Shown here: positions 7,320 through 17,380 of the stretch, one piece after another | How positions within the stretch are numbered: position 1 is the first letter of the stretch | Layout: every line of letters begins with the position of its first letter | Source of the DNA: Streptomyces venezuelae | GTDB taxonomy: Bacteria > Actinomycetota > Actinomycetes > Streptomycetales > Streptomycetaceae | Reading direction: 5' to 3' | DNA: 64,000 nucleotides | Assembly: GCF_008642355.1 (NCBI RefSeq) | Contig: NZ_CP029193.1 | Span: forward strand, 7,712,001 to 7,776,000 | Notes under the pieces: generated by a model | Databases searched by the model: none | What the model was told of the DNA's origin: nothing | Seen by the model: only the letters and a program-made list of their open reading frames with translations | Position numbers and translations under genes: made by a program

Positions 7320-8939
7320 ATGTCCATGATCGACAACGCACAGCAAACAACCGAGCCGCGGACCTACGTGGACCGCATCCTGGAGCACTGGCACACGGAC
7401 GACAGCGCCGAAGCGCTCGTCCAGGGCGAGCAGAGGCTGACCAGGAGAGAGGCTCGGGAGCGGCTGTTCGGTCTGGGGCACGCGCTGCGGCGGCAGGGTC
7501 TCGAGCCCGGCGACGGCGTGGGTCTGTTCCTGGCCAATCGTGCGGACTCCGTACTGGTGCAGCTCGCCGTGCATCTCATCGGCTGCCGCGTCGTGTTCCT
7601 GCCGCCCGAGCCGGGACCCGGCGAACTCGCCGCGCTGGTCGAGCAGTCCCGGGCGCGCGCGGTCGTCACGGATCCGCTCTTCGCGGAGCGCGCCGCCGAC
7701 GCGGCCGGCCGCAGCGTCCACGCCCCCGCCCTGTTCAGCCTCGGTCCCTGCGCAGTTCAGTGCGCGGACCTCCTGGCCCTGGCGGCCGAGTGCCCGACGG
7801 CACGCCCCGAGGGCATCCCCGCCCCGGCGGCGGACGAGGCGGTCACCGTCCTCTACACCGGCGGCACACTCGGCCGCCCGAAGCTCGCGGCACACAGCCA
7901 CCGGTTGTACGCCGCGCTGCTGGGCCTGGTCGACGAAGCGCAGCAGGACGCACCGCGCAACTCCACCTTCTTCCCGCCCATGGCCCCGGCCGAGGACCGC
8001 GTGCTCGTCTCCACGCTGCTCACACACGGCAGCGGCCACCTGACCTCGCTCCAGGCACTGGTGACGGGGGCGCCCCTCGTCGTACTCCCCGAGTTCGAAG
8101 CGGGCGCGGCGCTCAGGGTGCTGCGTGAGGAGCGGATCACGGCCACGATGTTCGTACCGCCCATGATGTACGCGCTTCTCGACCACCCGGACTGCGCGCC
8201 GGGAGCCTTCCCCGACCTGCGGCGCGTCGTCGTCGGCGGCGCGGCGACATCGCCCAGCCGCCTGCAGCAGGCCGTCGAGGTCTTCGGGCCCGTGCTCAGT
8301 CAGGGCTACGGGCAGTCGGAGGCGCTCGGCATATCCGCGTTCGGCGCGGAGGACCTCGCGTCGGAGGCGGCCCGGCGGCCCGAACTCTGGCGCAGCTGCG
8401 GTCGCGCCATCACCGACACCGAGATAGAGATCCGCGCCGAGAACAGCACGGTGGCGCTGCCCGCCAGGCAGGTCGGCGAGGTGTGCGTGCGCGGGGAGAC
8501 GGTGATGCTCGGTTACTACGAGGACCCGGAGCGCACCGCGGAGGCGCTGCACGACGGCTGGCTGCGCACCGGCGACATGGGATACCTCGACGCGGAGGGC
8601 TACCTCTATCTCGTCGACCGGGCCAAGGACATCATCGTCACCGGCAGCACCAGCGACAACGTCTACTCGCGGGTCCTCGAGGACTTCCTGCTCACGCTGC
8701 CCGGCGTGCGCAACGCGGCGGCGCTCGGCGTACCGGACGAGGAGTACGGCGAGGCCGTGCAGATCTTCCTCGCCACGGCGGAGGGCACCGAGGTCGACCC
8801 GGACGCGGTCGGCGCGGCGGTGACCGCCGAGCTGGGGGAGCTGTACACGCCCCGGAAGACGGTCCTGCTCGACCGGCTGCCGACGACGAAGGTCGGCAAG
8901 GTCGACAAGAAGGCGCTGCGCGCCGCGCTGGTGAGCTGA
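7320..8939 (+). CDS. Acyl/aryl-AMP ligase (ANL superfamily)
   Basis: The protein has 539 residues from the ATG at 7320, with a second ATG two codons on. ANL motifs are in order: the phosphate loop LYTGGTLGRPKLAAHSH (a variant of YTSGTTGxPKG, lysine kept), GYGQSEA, the hinge region DGWLRTGDMGYLD and LVDRAKDIIVTG, and the catalytic lysine region TKVGKVDKKAL at the C-terminus. The enzyme activates a carboxylic acid as acyl-AMP and passes it to CoA or a carrier. It is divergent from the amidase over 178 bases. No carrier protein, condensation domain or beta-oxidation gene lies beside it, so the substrate cannot be inferred. Confidence 0.88.
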   Translation: MSMIDNAQQTTEPRTYVDRILEHWHTDDSAEALVQGEQRLTRREARERLFGLGHALRRQGLEPGDGVGLFLANRADSVLVQLAVHLIGCRVVFLPPEPGPGELAALVEQSRARAVVTDPLFAERAADAAGRSVHAPALFSLGPCAVQCADLLALAAECPTARPEGIPAPAADEAVTVLYTGGTLGRPKLAAHSHRLYAALLGLVDEAQQDAPRNSTFFPPMAPAEDRVLVSTLLTHGSGHLTSLQALVTGAPLVVLPEFEAGAALRVLREERITATMFVPPMMYALLDHPDCAPGAFPDLRRVVVGGAATSPSRLQQAVEVFGPVLSQGYGQSEALGISAFGAEDLASEAARRPELWRSCGRAITDTEIEIRAENSTVALPARQVGEVCVRGETVMLGYYEDPERTAEALHDGWLRTGDMGYLDAEGYLYLVDRAKDIIVTGSTSDNVYSRVLEDFLLTLPGVRNAAALGVPDEEYGEAVQIFLATAEGTEVDPDAVGAAVTAELGELYTPRKTVLLDRLPTTKVGKVDKKALRAALVS

Positions 8940-8977
8940 CCGCGCACTTCGGCACCCCCGTGGGCCACGGCTCCTGG

Positions 8978-9005
8978 CGGGCCACCGCTCCCGAGCGGTG
9001 GCCCG
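8978..9005. terminator. Bidirectional hairpin terminator between the AMP ligase and enolase genes
   Basis: A perfect 12-bp stem (CGGGCCACCGCT / AGCGGTGGCCCG) with a 4-base loop lies between two convergent genes. No U-run follows, which is usual in high-GC actinobacteria. Confidence 0.75.
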
Positions 9006-9052
9006 CAAGTCCGTCCTGGGGCGTGGTCCGCAAGTCCGTCCTGGTGGGCGTG
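9001..9052. repeat. Short tandem duplication (~25-27 bp, two copies)
   Basis: CCGCAAGTCCGTCCTGG followed by a GGGCGTG-type tail occurs twice, at about 9003-9025 and 9028-9052. The copies sit in the convergent intergenic space right after the terminator stem. It looks like a simple slippage duplication with no coding role. Confidence 0.7.
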
Positions 9053-9057
9053 GTCCC

Positions 9058-10480
<1,423 letters not shown>

Positions 10481-10578
10481 TGCAGTGCCTCTGCGCGGTC
10501 CGCCACTCCGCCCTCACGCTCGGCACAGCTGTGCAGGTCAGATCAGCGGCGCCGCCCCCAGGCGCGGTAAAGTGCCCT

Positions 10579-11028
10579 ATGCCCACCTCGCCCGCATCGC
10601 CGACCGCGCGCCCCTCGGAGGCCGCCGCCATCGCCGCCGAACTGCGTACCGCGATGGGCAAGCTCACCCGGCGCGTCCAGCACGAGGACCAGATCCCGCT
10701 GGGCCAGGTCGCCGTCCTCGGCGCACTCGACCGCGACGGCGCCATGACCACCAGCGACCTGGCCGCCGATCAGCGCGTACGCCCCCAGTCGATGGCCCGA
10801 GCGGTGGGTCTGCTCATGGAGCAGAACCTGATCACGCGCAGGGCGCACCCCACGGACGGCCGCAAGTCACTGGTCGAGCTGACGGACGAGGGCCGCGCCG
10901 CGCTGGAGGCGGAACGCGGCCGCAGGGTCGGCTGGCTCGCACAGGCCATCGAGGACGAACTCACGGACGAGGAACGGGTGTTGCTGGAGCGCGGCGCGGC
11001 ACTGCTGGAGCGCCTCGCCTCACGCTGA
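10579..11028 (+). CDS. MarR-family regulator
   Basis: The protein has 149 residues with a winged HTH: GQVAVLGALDRDGAMTTSDL, then the recognition helix VRPQSMARAVGLLMEQ, then the wing RRAHPTDGRKSLVEL with the family's DxR-type signature (TDGRK). The ATG at 10579 is preferred to upstream in-frame starts: TAAAGT, a fair -10 box, sits seven bases before it, which suggests a leaderless transcript. It is divergent from the enolase gene and probably controls it and itself through the operator at 10444-10480. The ligand is unknown. Confidence 0.85.
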   Translation: MPTSPASPTARPSEAAAIAAELRTAMGKLTRRVQHEDQIPLGQVAVLGALDRDGAMTTSDLAADQRVRPQSMARAVGLLMEQNLITRRAHPTDGRKSLVELTDEGRAALEAERGRRVGWLAQAIEDELTDEERVLLERGAALLERLASR

Positions 11029-11033
11029 ACACG

Positions 11034-11771
11034 TCACAGCGGCGACGGAGGCCGCACGCTCCCGGGCAGGGAGACGAGCCGCTGTCCCGGCCCCAGCGCC
11101 CCTTCGCCCACCGCCTCCAGCAGCGCCCAGGCAGTCGCCTGGTTCGCGCTGATGACCGGCTTGCCCGTGCGTTCTTCGAGGGGAGCGATGGCGTCATAGG
11201 TGGGCAGGGCCGTGCAGCTGACGAAGACGGCGTCCGCGTCGGGATGGTCGCCGGACAGGACCTTGTCCAGTACGTCCTGCTCCGCCACCCCGTAGACGTC
11301 CTCGACCCTGTCGAGGCCCAGCGGTGTGCGGGCCACGACGTCGAAACCGGACGCTTCAAGGTAGGCGGAGAGCCGTCGGTCGACCGGGTGTTGGTAGGGG
11401 TGTACGACGGCGACGCGGTGGGCGCCGACGGCGCGGAGCGCGGCGGTGACCGCGCCGCTCGTCGTCAGCGCCCGGGGCGCGCCGTGGTCCGTCATCGCTT
11501 TCCGGAGTGCCCGCTCGCCCGCCACTCCGCCGACGAAGGTGCAGGCCGTGCACAGATACGCCACGGCCCGCGCGCCGTGTTCGACGAGCTCGCGGGTCGG
11601 CTCCGCCAGCAGGTCCGGACTGCCCAGACGGGAGACGAGCTCCAGGTTGTCCCGATAGGGGACCCGCCCGGTGAGCGTCAGCGTGTGCTCCACCCCGGGC
11701 GGGAACCAGCGGCGCAGTTCCGCCTCGCGTGTGAAGTCGTACGACGCGATCACGCCGACGTGTGGCTTCAT
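11034..11771 (-). CDS. Asp/Glu racemase superfamily enzyme (maleate isomerase/arylmalonate decarboxylase-like)
   Basis: The protein has 245 residues. Both catalytic cysteines of the superfamily are visible: YLCTACTFVGG near residue 75 and FVSCTALPTYD near residue 187. The N-terminal HVGVIASYDF strand and the late GKPVISANQATAW segment match maleate cis-trans isomerase-like members more than true amino-acid racemases. It would interconvert or decarboxylate a small dicarboxylate in the cytoplasm. The ATG at 11771 has GGAG eight bases upstream. Its stop is only five bases from the convergent MarR stop, with no terminator visible between them. Confidence 0.82.
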   Translation of the reverse strand: MKPHVGVIASYDFTREAELRRWFPPGVEHTLTLTGRVPYRDNLELVSRLGSPDLLAEPTRELVEHGARAVAYLCTACTFVGGVAGERALRKAMTDHGAPRALTTSGAVTAALRAVGAHRVAVVHPYQHPVDRRLSAYLEASGFDVVARTPLGLDRVEDVYGVAEQDVLDKVLSGDHPDADAVFVSCTALPTYDAIAPLEERTGKPVISANQATAWALLEAVGEGALGPGQRLVSLPGSVRPPSPL

Positions 11772-11791
11772 GTCATGGACTCCGGGGTCGC

Positions 11792-12889
11792 TCAGCTCTG
11801 CCGTGCCGTGCCGGGTGCCTGGCCCGCCTTGTCGACCACCGCGAAGTCGAGCACGGCCTCGGCCGACATGAGTGTTCCCGCCTTGCCGTACTCCGTGTCC
11901 TTCACGAGGTAGCTCCGTGATCCGAGGAACGTGAGGTCCCGGGCGTCGAAAACCCATTCGGTGCGGGCGCCGAACGTCGTGTCGTCGCGGGCGATGCCGA
12001 CGCCGGTCCGGCCGGTGACGTCCTTGGCCGTGGGCACCTTCGTGACACCGGGGATCCTGGCGGCCGCCCGGTAGAGCGCGGCGGCCGTCTCGGGCGGCGT
12101 CACTCCGCCGAGGAGCCCGCCGATGCAGTCGAAGACGGCCTGGTCGCGCTCCGCCTCATCGGACTTCGGCACCTTGGCGTACAGGTAGTCAAGGAGCTTG
12201 TCGGGGTCGGTGGGCAGCGTGGAGAGCCAGTGGTAGGTGGGCCTGCCCAGGCCCGCCGGTGTGCCGTGCGTGTCGCCCAGCTCGGCGTTGATGGGCAGCG
12301 TCTCTCCCGCAGTGCGGGTCAGTCCCAGCTTGCGCAGCGGGCCCGGCTCCTGGGACACCCAGGACTCGGTGTCCCTGAGCGGGCCGACCACCGCCTTGCC
12401 GCTGCTGAGGTCCGCCCCGCCGACCTTGGACCTGGTGTACGCGAACTGGTCGTCCCTGACCCGCAGCGCGTCGCCTCTGCCCGCGGCGTCGGAGATCCGG
12501 TCGAGCAGCGCCGCCGCGGGCCGCATGCCCCGCGCCTCGTGCCGGCCGGTCGCCGCGGTGGCCGGCGCGTCGTCACCGGTCGTGAGGGCCACGCCCGTGG
12601 CCAGGATGCCGCCGAGGGCGAGGGCCGAGACGGGCACGAGGAGGGCGGGGCGCAGCAGGCGGCGGGCGAGGCGGGCCCCACCGGTGCGGTCGGCGTTCGC
12701 CTGGGCCTGTGCCTGGTCGTGGTCGATGCTTCGCATCAGTCGTTCCTTGTGGTGGAGGTACTGCTCGTGCGGGAGTCCCCGAGGGGCCGGGGGCGGCAGG
12801 AGCCGGGCGAGCTCCTCGACGTCGGCGTCCGCACGCCGGGCCTCGGACGCGGAGTTCAGAGCGGTCGAGTCGGTGTCCCAGTGGTTCAT
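11792..12889 (-). CDS. CU044_5270 family membrane protein, probable partner of the ECF sigma factor
   Basis: The protein has 365 residues. About 75 cytoplasmic residues are followed by one membrane segment (LLVPVSALALGGILATGVAL, about residues 84-103) and a ~260-residue extracytoplasmic domain. The domain contains the DxxxLLDYLYAKVPKSDEAER and AALYRAAARIPGVT segments typical of CU044_5270 family proteins. It overlaps the sigma factor stop by four bases (ATGA), so the two are made together. Known family context and topology suggest an anti-sigma-like or signal-receiving partner. No classical zinc HxxxCxxC motif is seen. Confidence 0.85.
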   Translation of the reverse strand: MNHWDTDSTALNSASEARRADADVEELARLLPPPAPRGLPHEQYLHHKERLMRSIDHDQAQAQANADRTGGARLARRLLRPALLVPVSALALGGILATGVALTTGDDAPATAATGRHEARGMRPAAALLDRISDAAGRGDALRVRDDQFAYTRSKVGGADLSSGKAVVGPLRDTESWVSQEPGPLRKLGLTRTAGETLPINAELGDTHGTPAGLGRPTYHWLSTLPTDPDKLLDYLYAKVPKSDEAERDQAVFDCIGGLLGGVTPPETAAALYRAAARIPGVTKVPTAKDVTGRTGVGIARDDTTFGARTEWVFDARDLTFLGSRSYLVKDTEYGKAGTLMSAEAVLDFAVVDKAGQAPGTARQS

Positions 12890-13551
12890 GCCGTTTCCTC
12901 CCGCACGGGCAGGGCCGCGAGCGCGGCGTCACCTGTCATCTCTCCGCGGCCCAGGCGGGGTTCCCTGCTTTCTGCCGCTCGTCCGGCGGCCGCCTCGTCC
13001 GCGTACCGGGCGAGCTCCGCCCGTGCCCGGGACAGCCGCGACCGCACCGTGCCGACGGGCACGCCGAGCGCCTCGGCCGTCTGCCGGTAGTCGAGACCCG
13101 ACCACACGCACAGCGTCAGCACTTCCCGCTCGTGCCGCTTCAGTCGGCCCAGCGCGGCCTGTACGGCGTGCAGCCGCCGCGCGTCGTCGATGCGTCCCGC
13201 GAGCTCCGGGGCGAAGTCGGCGACCACGGTCTGCTGCCGCTGGCGGGCCAGGAACGCCAGGCGGCGGCGCAGACCGCGCCGTGTGTTCTCCGCCTTGTGG
13301 GTGGCGATGCCCAGCAGCCAGGGGCGCAGCGAGGCCTCGTCCGCGTGGAGCTGTTCCCGCCCCCGCCACGCCGCCAGGAATGTCTCCGACATGATGTCCT
13401 CCGCGGTCGACCAGTCACCGGTGAGCCACAGCGCGTGCCGGTAGACCTGCCGGGCGTACTGGTCGTACAGCTCGGCGAACGCGTCACGCTCGCCGGCTCT
13501 CACGCGTTCGCGCAGTTCGCGCAGATCCTTCTCCGATTCCCTCACGGTCAC
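12886..13551 (-). CDS. ECF-type RNA polymerase sigma factor
   Basis: The protein has 221 residues from GTG 13551; a second GTG at 13545 fits the same GGAGAGGG ribosome site about as well. Region 2 reads FAELYDQYARQVYRHALWLTG and AEDIMSETFLAAW, and region 4 reads LKRHEREVLTLCVWSGLDYR and TAEALGVPVGTVRSRLSRAR. It should direct RNA polymerase to a small stress regulon, possibly including this operon. The ~25 residues after region 4 have no recognised function. It is translationally coupled to the CU044_5270 protein. Confidence 0.93.
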   Translation of the reverse strand: MTVRESEKDLRELRERVRAGERDAFAELYDQYARQVYRHALWLTGDWSTAEDIMSETFLAAWRGREQLHADEASLRPWLLGIATHKAENTRRGLRRRLAFLARQRQQTVVADFAPELAGRIDDARRLHAVQAALGRLKRHEREVLTLCVWSGLDYRQTAEALGVPVGTVRSRLSRARAELARYADEAAAGRAAESREPRLGRGEMTGDAALAALPVREETA

Positions 13552-13648
13552 TCCCTCTCCGCCGCACCGGCGGAGTTCCTGTGACCTGCGCCATGTGTCG
13601 ACGGTATGCCAGTGGTGTGGGAGGGAGAGGTGAGGGCAGTGTGGGGGG

Positions 13649-14023
13649 ATGACCATGACTCTCGCCGCATACGTCCTCGGCACGCCCGACCCGCCCGCAC
13701 TGGCCGATTTCTACCGTGCCCTGCTGGGCTGGGAGGAGGTCGAGCACAGCCCGGAGTGGGTCCGCCTGCGACCGCTCGAATCGGAACGCCCCGGCCTCAG
13801 CTTCCAGCTGGAACCCGACCACACGCCCCCGACGTGGCCCCAGCTCCCCGGTACGCAGCAGATGCAGGCACACCTGGACATCCAGGTCGACGACCTGGCG
13901 GCGGAGACCGAGCGCGCCTGCGCGCTGGGCGCGACGGTGGAGGGGCACCAGCCGTTGCAGCACGTACGGGTTCTCCGCGACCCGCACGGCCATCTGCTCT
14001 GCCTCTTCCTTCCCGGAGCCTGA
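13649..14023 (+). CDS. VOC-family (glyoxalase/bleomycin-resistance-like) protein
   Basis: The protein has 124 residues with one pair of VOC beta-alpha-beta-beta-beta modules: the start AAYVLGTPDPPALADFYRAL is the first, and HLDIQVDDLAAETERACALG and RVLRDPHGHLLCLF are the second. Possible metal ligands are His in MQAHLDI and the late acidic/His positions. Members bind or alter small molecules; no substrate can be read from the sequence. It is divergent from the sigma factor. Confidence 0.82.
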   Translation: MTMTLAAYVLGTPDPPALADFYRALLGWEEVEHSPEWVRLRPLESERPGLSFQLEPDHTPPTWPQLPGTQQMQAHLDIQVDDLAAETERACALGATVEGHQPLQHVRVLRDPHGHLLCLFLPGA

Positions 14024-14037
14024 CCGCCGGGACCCGC

Positions 14038-14949
14038 TCAGCCGATCAGCGCCTCGGTGATCTGCCGGGAGGTCTGCGCGGCGACCCCGGGGCTGACGGC
14101 GGCGTACGTGGTGTACGCGTTGAGGCCCGTGGCCAGCGCCCAGCCGCGGCCCCTGGTCCAGGTGGCGTCGTCGACGCCGAGCGCGGCACGGAAGGCCGCT
14201 CGGCTCCCGGCGGACATCAGGGTGTAGGCGATCATCAGGTCGCAGGCCGGGTCGCCGATGCCGAGGCCGCCGAAGTCGATGACCGCGCTGAGGCGGCCGT
14301 CGACGGTCAGCAGGTTGCCGGTGTGGAAGTCGCCGTGGAACCAGACGGGCGGGCGGTCCCACGCGGGTGCGTGGAGCGCCGCGTCCCACAGCTCGGTCAT
14401 GGCCGTCGCGTCGAACACGCCGTCGAGCTCGGCGATGGCGGCCCGTGTCGCCCGGTCCCGTGCGGCCAGCGGCTCACCGGCCAGATCCTCGCCGACCCCC
14501 GCGAGGCCACCGTCTGCTGAGGAGCCGTCCGGTACGAACGTCTGCAGGGCGGTGAGGAATTCGGCGAGCTGGACGGCGGCCCGGGACGAGTCGGCCAGCG
14601 ACTCCGCGGTCGCCACCTCGCCGTCCAGCCACCGGGACACGGCCCATGGCCACGGATAGCCGAAGTCGGGCTCGCCCACCGCGACCGGTACCGGGATCGC
14701 CAACGGCAGGTGCGGCGCGAGCCGGGGGAGCCACACCGACTCCTTCGCGGCCTGCCCGACCGCCCCGTCGTGGCGGGGCAACCGGACCGCCAGGTCGTCC
14801 CCCAGACGGTAGATCACATGGTCCGAGCCCGCCGGTTCGAGCAGTGTCAGGGGCAGGGCGGACCACTGCGGGAACTGCGTGCCGACGAGGCGTCCGGCAA
14901 GTGCGGCATCGATCGGCGGCCGGGGGTCCGCGGTTCTTCCGGTCGTCAA
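14038..14949 (-). CDS. Aminoglycoside phosphotransferase (APH)-family kinase
   Basis: The protein has 303 residues from a TTG at 14949, chosen for the AGGAG six bases upstream; the frame stays open to 15180 but overlaps the LysR gene there. The Brenner motif VWFHGDFHTGNLL gives the catalytic aspartate, and VIDFGGLGIGDPACDL gives the metal-binding aspartate. Members transfer phosphate to aminoglycosides, macrolides or small metabolites. VSRWLDGE and the overall length resemble the common actinobacterial APH group annotated as putative resistance proteins, but resistance cannot be claimed from sequence. Confidence 0.85.
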   Translation of the reverse strand: MTTGRTADPRPPIDAALAGRLVGTQFPQWSALPLTLLEPAGSDHVIYRLGDDLAVRLPRHDGAVGQAAKESVWLPRLAPHLPLAIPVPVAVGEPDFGYPWPWAVSRWLDGEVATAESLADSSRAAVQLAEFLTALQTFVPDGSSADGGLAGVGEDLAGEPLAARDRATRAAIAELDGVFDATAMTELWDAALHAPAWDRPPVWFHGDFHTGNLLTVDGRLSAVIDFGGLGIGDPACDLMIAYTLMSAGSRAAFRAALGVDDATWTRGRGWALATGLNAYTTYAAVSPGVAAQTSRQITEALIG

Positions 14950-15041
14950 GAACAACTCCTGCGCTGGGCCCGCTCGTTGCGGCGGGCGGTCGGGGTCATC
15001 CCAGCGCCTCACGAGGACGTATGTCGATCCATTTTCGCCCC

Positions 15042-15890
15042 TCAGAGCCGTGTCGCGGTCCGTACGAGACCCGCGACGGCCCGGGACCGGCTGTGCGGCG
15101 GCCACGCGATGACCGTCGTGACCTGCGGCGCGTCCACCACCGGCACGCCCGCGAGATCGTCGCCGAGCTGTGCCCTGCACGACTGAGGCGCGATCCAGCA
15201 GGCACGGCCCAGCGCGATCAGCTGGAACAGCTGCGCGTGGTCCCTGGCCCGCGGCCCCGGCCCGTCCGGGTATGTGCCGTCGCGTCCGGGCCAGCGCGGC
15301 AGCGGCAGATCGGGCAGCCCGGCGACCTCGGCCGCCCGCACCTGTTCGCGGGCGGCGAGGGGGTGCCCGGCGGGCAGCACCACGATCTGCCCCTCGGTGT
15401 GGAGCTCCTCGACGTCGAAGCCGGCCGTGTCGTCGAACGGCTGGTGCAGCAGGGCCACGTCGGCCCGGCCGTCACGCAGCATGGGCTCCTGCTCGCCGAT
15501 CCCGCAGAGCAGCAGGTCGACGGCGACGGCGTCGGGTTCCGCGGCGTAGGCGTCGAGCAGTTTCGCCAGCAGTTCGCTGGACGCGCCCGCCTTCGTGGCG
15601 AGGACCACGGCGGGGCGGCCGGTCGCGGCGAGGGCGGCGCGGCGGGTGCGGCGTTCGGCGGCCTCGACGGCGTCCAGCGCCGCCCGGGCCTCCCGCAGGA
15701 GGACCGACCCGGCCTCGGTCAGGGTCACCGCGCGGCTCGTGCGTTCCAGCAGCACCGCGTCGAGGCGCCGTTCGAGTCGGTGGATCGCCCGCGACAACGG
15801 GGGCTGCGCGATCCCGAGCCGCTGAGCGGCCCTGCCGAAGTGCAGTTCCTCTGCTACGGCGACGAAATACCGCAACTCCCTGGTCTCCAC
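15042..15890 (-). CDS. LysR-type regulator of the divergent SDR gene
   Basis: The protein has 282 residues. The N-terminal winged HTH reads LRYFVAVAEELHFGRAAQRL then GIAQPPLSRAIHRLERRLDA, followed by a substrate-binding-like effector domain (GRPAVVLATKAG onwards). It is divergent from the SDR gene at 16017, and a symmetric T-N11-A site lies between them at 15942-15960. The usual arrangement predicts that it activates the SDR gene in response to a small ligand and represses itself. Confidence 0.9.
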   Translation of the reverse strand: METRELRYFVAVAEELHFGRAAQRLGIAQPPLSRAIHRLERRLDAVLLERTSRAVTLTEAGSVLLREARAALDAVEAAERRTRRAALAATGRPAVVLATKAGASSELLAKLLDAYAAEPDAVAVDLLLCGIGEQEPMLRDGRADVALLHQPFDDTAGFDVEELHTEGQIVVLPAGHPLAAREQVRAAEVAGLPDLPLPRWPGRDGTYPDGPGPRARDHAQLFQLIALGRACWIAPQSCRAQLGDDLAGVPVVDAPQVTTVIAWPPHSRSRAVAGLVRTATRL

Positions 15891-15941
15891 GGAGCGATGC
15901 TACCGGCCCCGCCCCTCGCGCCCACGGGCCGCCGCCAGGAT

Positions 15942-15960
15942 CGATACCCGTGAGGTATCG
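15942..15960. promoter_or_regulatory. LysR-type operator (T-N11-A)
   Basis: CGATACC-CGTGA-GGTATCG is a perfect 7-bp inverted repeat around a 5-base centre, with the T-N11-A spacing (ATACC-N5-GGTAT) known for LysR regulators. It sits 51 bases upstream of the LysR start and 56 upstream of the SDR start. Confidence 0.85.
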
Positions 15961-16016
15961 CCGCCCACCCGATCGGTGTTGGCCGCCTCCCACCACGCCC
16001 GCACAGGATGGGCGTC

Positions 16017-16757
16017 ATGAACGGAAAGAACACGAGCGAACAGACGATCGCGCTGGTCACCGGCGCGAACAAGGGAATCGGGTACGAGATCGCGGCCGGT
16101 CTCGGCGCCCTCGGCTGGCAGGTCGGAGTCGGCGCGCGGGACGAGGAGCGCCGCGAGACCGCCGTCGCGAAACTCCGGGCGGCAGGCGTCGACGCGTTCG
16201 GCGTACCGCTCGACGTGACCGACGACGCGAGCGTGACCGCCGCGGCCGAGCAGATCGAGAACCGTGCCGGACGCCTCGACGTGCTCGTCAACAACGCCGG
16301 GATCACCGGCAGCGCGCCGCAGATGCCGACCACGGTCGACGTCGCGACCGTGCGAGCGGCCGTGGAGACCAACGTGATCGGCGTCATCCGCGTGACCAAC
16401 GCGCTGCTGCCGCTGCTGCGCCGCTCGTCGTCGCCGCGGATCGTGAACATGTCCAGCGGCGTCGGCTCCCTCACCCGGCAGACCGCCCCCGGAGGCGACA
16501 CGGGCCCGATCTCCGTCGCCTACGCGCCGTCGAAGACGTTCCTGAACGCGGTGACGGTCCAGTACGCCAAGGAGTTGAGCGACACGAACATCCTGATCAA
16601 CGCGGCCTGCCCCGGCTACTGCGCGACCGACCTCAACGGTTTCCGCGGCGTCCGCACCCCGGAGCAGGGCGCGGCCATCGCGATCCGGCTGGCGAACCTG
16701 CCCGACGGCGGCCCGACGGGAGGCTTCTTCGACGACGAGGGGGAGGTGCCGTGGTGA
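16017..16757 (+). CDS. Short-chain dehydrogenase/reductase
   Basis: The protein has 246 residues from ATG 16017, which has AGGA at a good distance; an in-frame ATG at 16008 is too close to that site. Rossmann motif TGANKGIG, NNAGI motif, catalytic Ser in NMSSGVGSL, and YAPSK (catalytic Tyr and Lys) are all present. TGANKGIG resembles carbonyl-reductase-like SDRs. It should be an NADPH-dependent carbonyl reductase. Expression is probably set by the divergent LysR protein. Confidence 0.9.
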   Translation: MNGKNTSEQTIALVTGANKGIGYEIAAGLGALGWQVGVGARDEERRETAVAKLRAAGVDAFGVPLDVTDDASVTAAAEQIENRAGRLDVLVNNAGITGSAPQMPTTVDVATVRAAVETNVIGVIRVTNALLPLLRRSSSPRIVNMSSGVGSLTRQTAPGGDTGPISVAYAPSKTFLNAVTVQYAKELSDTNILINAACPGYCATDLNGFRGVRTPEQGAAIAIRLANLPDGGPTGGFFDDEGEVPW

Positions 16758-16788
16758 CGTGACACACCGGGGTGGGCCACGCCCCGCC

Positions 16789-17331
16789 TCACCACTGGCG
16801 GTTGACGGTCGCCTTGCTGCCGGTGACCAGGCTGGCCGGTGGCACGTCGTCGGCCACGACCGCGCCCGCGGCGATCACGGCGTCGCGGCCGATGCTGACG
16901 CCGGGGAGGATCGTGGCACCGGCGCCGATCCACACGTTCTCCGCCACGTCGATGGGCCCGCCCGTGAGCCAGCTCCGGCGCTCCTCGGGGTCGACCGGGT
17001 GGCCGACGGTGATGAACGTGACCTTGGGGGCGATCATCACGCGCTCACCGATCCGGATACCGGCGTAATCCAGGAACGTGCAGTTCTGGTTGATGAACAC
17101 GCGCTCCGCGAGGTCCAGGTTGAGGCCGTGGTCCGTGTAGAAGGGCGGGTAGATCGTGGTTCGCGGGGGCAGGGGCTTGCCCAGGACCTGCTCGAACAGG
17201 GCTGCCTTGCCCTCCTCGTCCTCGAAGGGCAGGACGTTCAGGCGGGACGTGAGTTCCGTGGCCCGCAGGACCCGTTCGGACATGGCCTTGAACTCGGGGC
17301 CGTGGATGCGCATGAGCCGGTCGCCGGACAT
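16789..17331 (-). CDS. Maltose/galactoside O-acetyltransferase-like left-handed beta-helix enzyme
   Basis: The protein has 180 residues with a strong AAAGGA site. The N-terminal maltose-acetyltransferase helix region (MSERVLRATELTSRLN) is followed by hexapeptide repeats: VFINQNCTFLDYAGIRIGERV, then IDVAENVWIGAGATILPGVS and IGRDAVIAAGAVVADDVP. The catalytic histidine is in FITVGHPVDPEER. It transfers an acetyl group from acetyl-CoA to a sugar or sugar-like hydroxyl. The protein should be a cytoplasmic trimer. Confidence 0.9.
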   Translation of the reverse strand: MSGDRLMRIHGPEFKAMSERVLRATELTSRLNVLPFEDEEGKAALFEQVLGKPLPPRTTIYPPFYTDHGLNLDLAERVFINQNCTFLDYAGIRIGERVMIAPKVTFITVGHPVDPEERRSWLTGGPIDVAENVWIGAGATILPGVSIGRDAVIAAGAVVADDVPPASLVTGSKATVNRQW

Positions 17332-17380
17332 GTGGGGGTCCTTTCGTGTCGTGTTCCGAGGCCGTCACATAATCTCGTGC

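Noticed and set aside
7142..7336. N-terminal extension of the amidase frame up to 7336
   Set aside because: The extension overlaps the divergent AMP-ligase start and hides the signal peptide, which fits a start at 7141.
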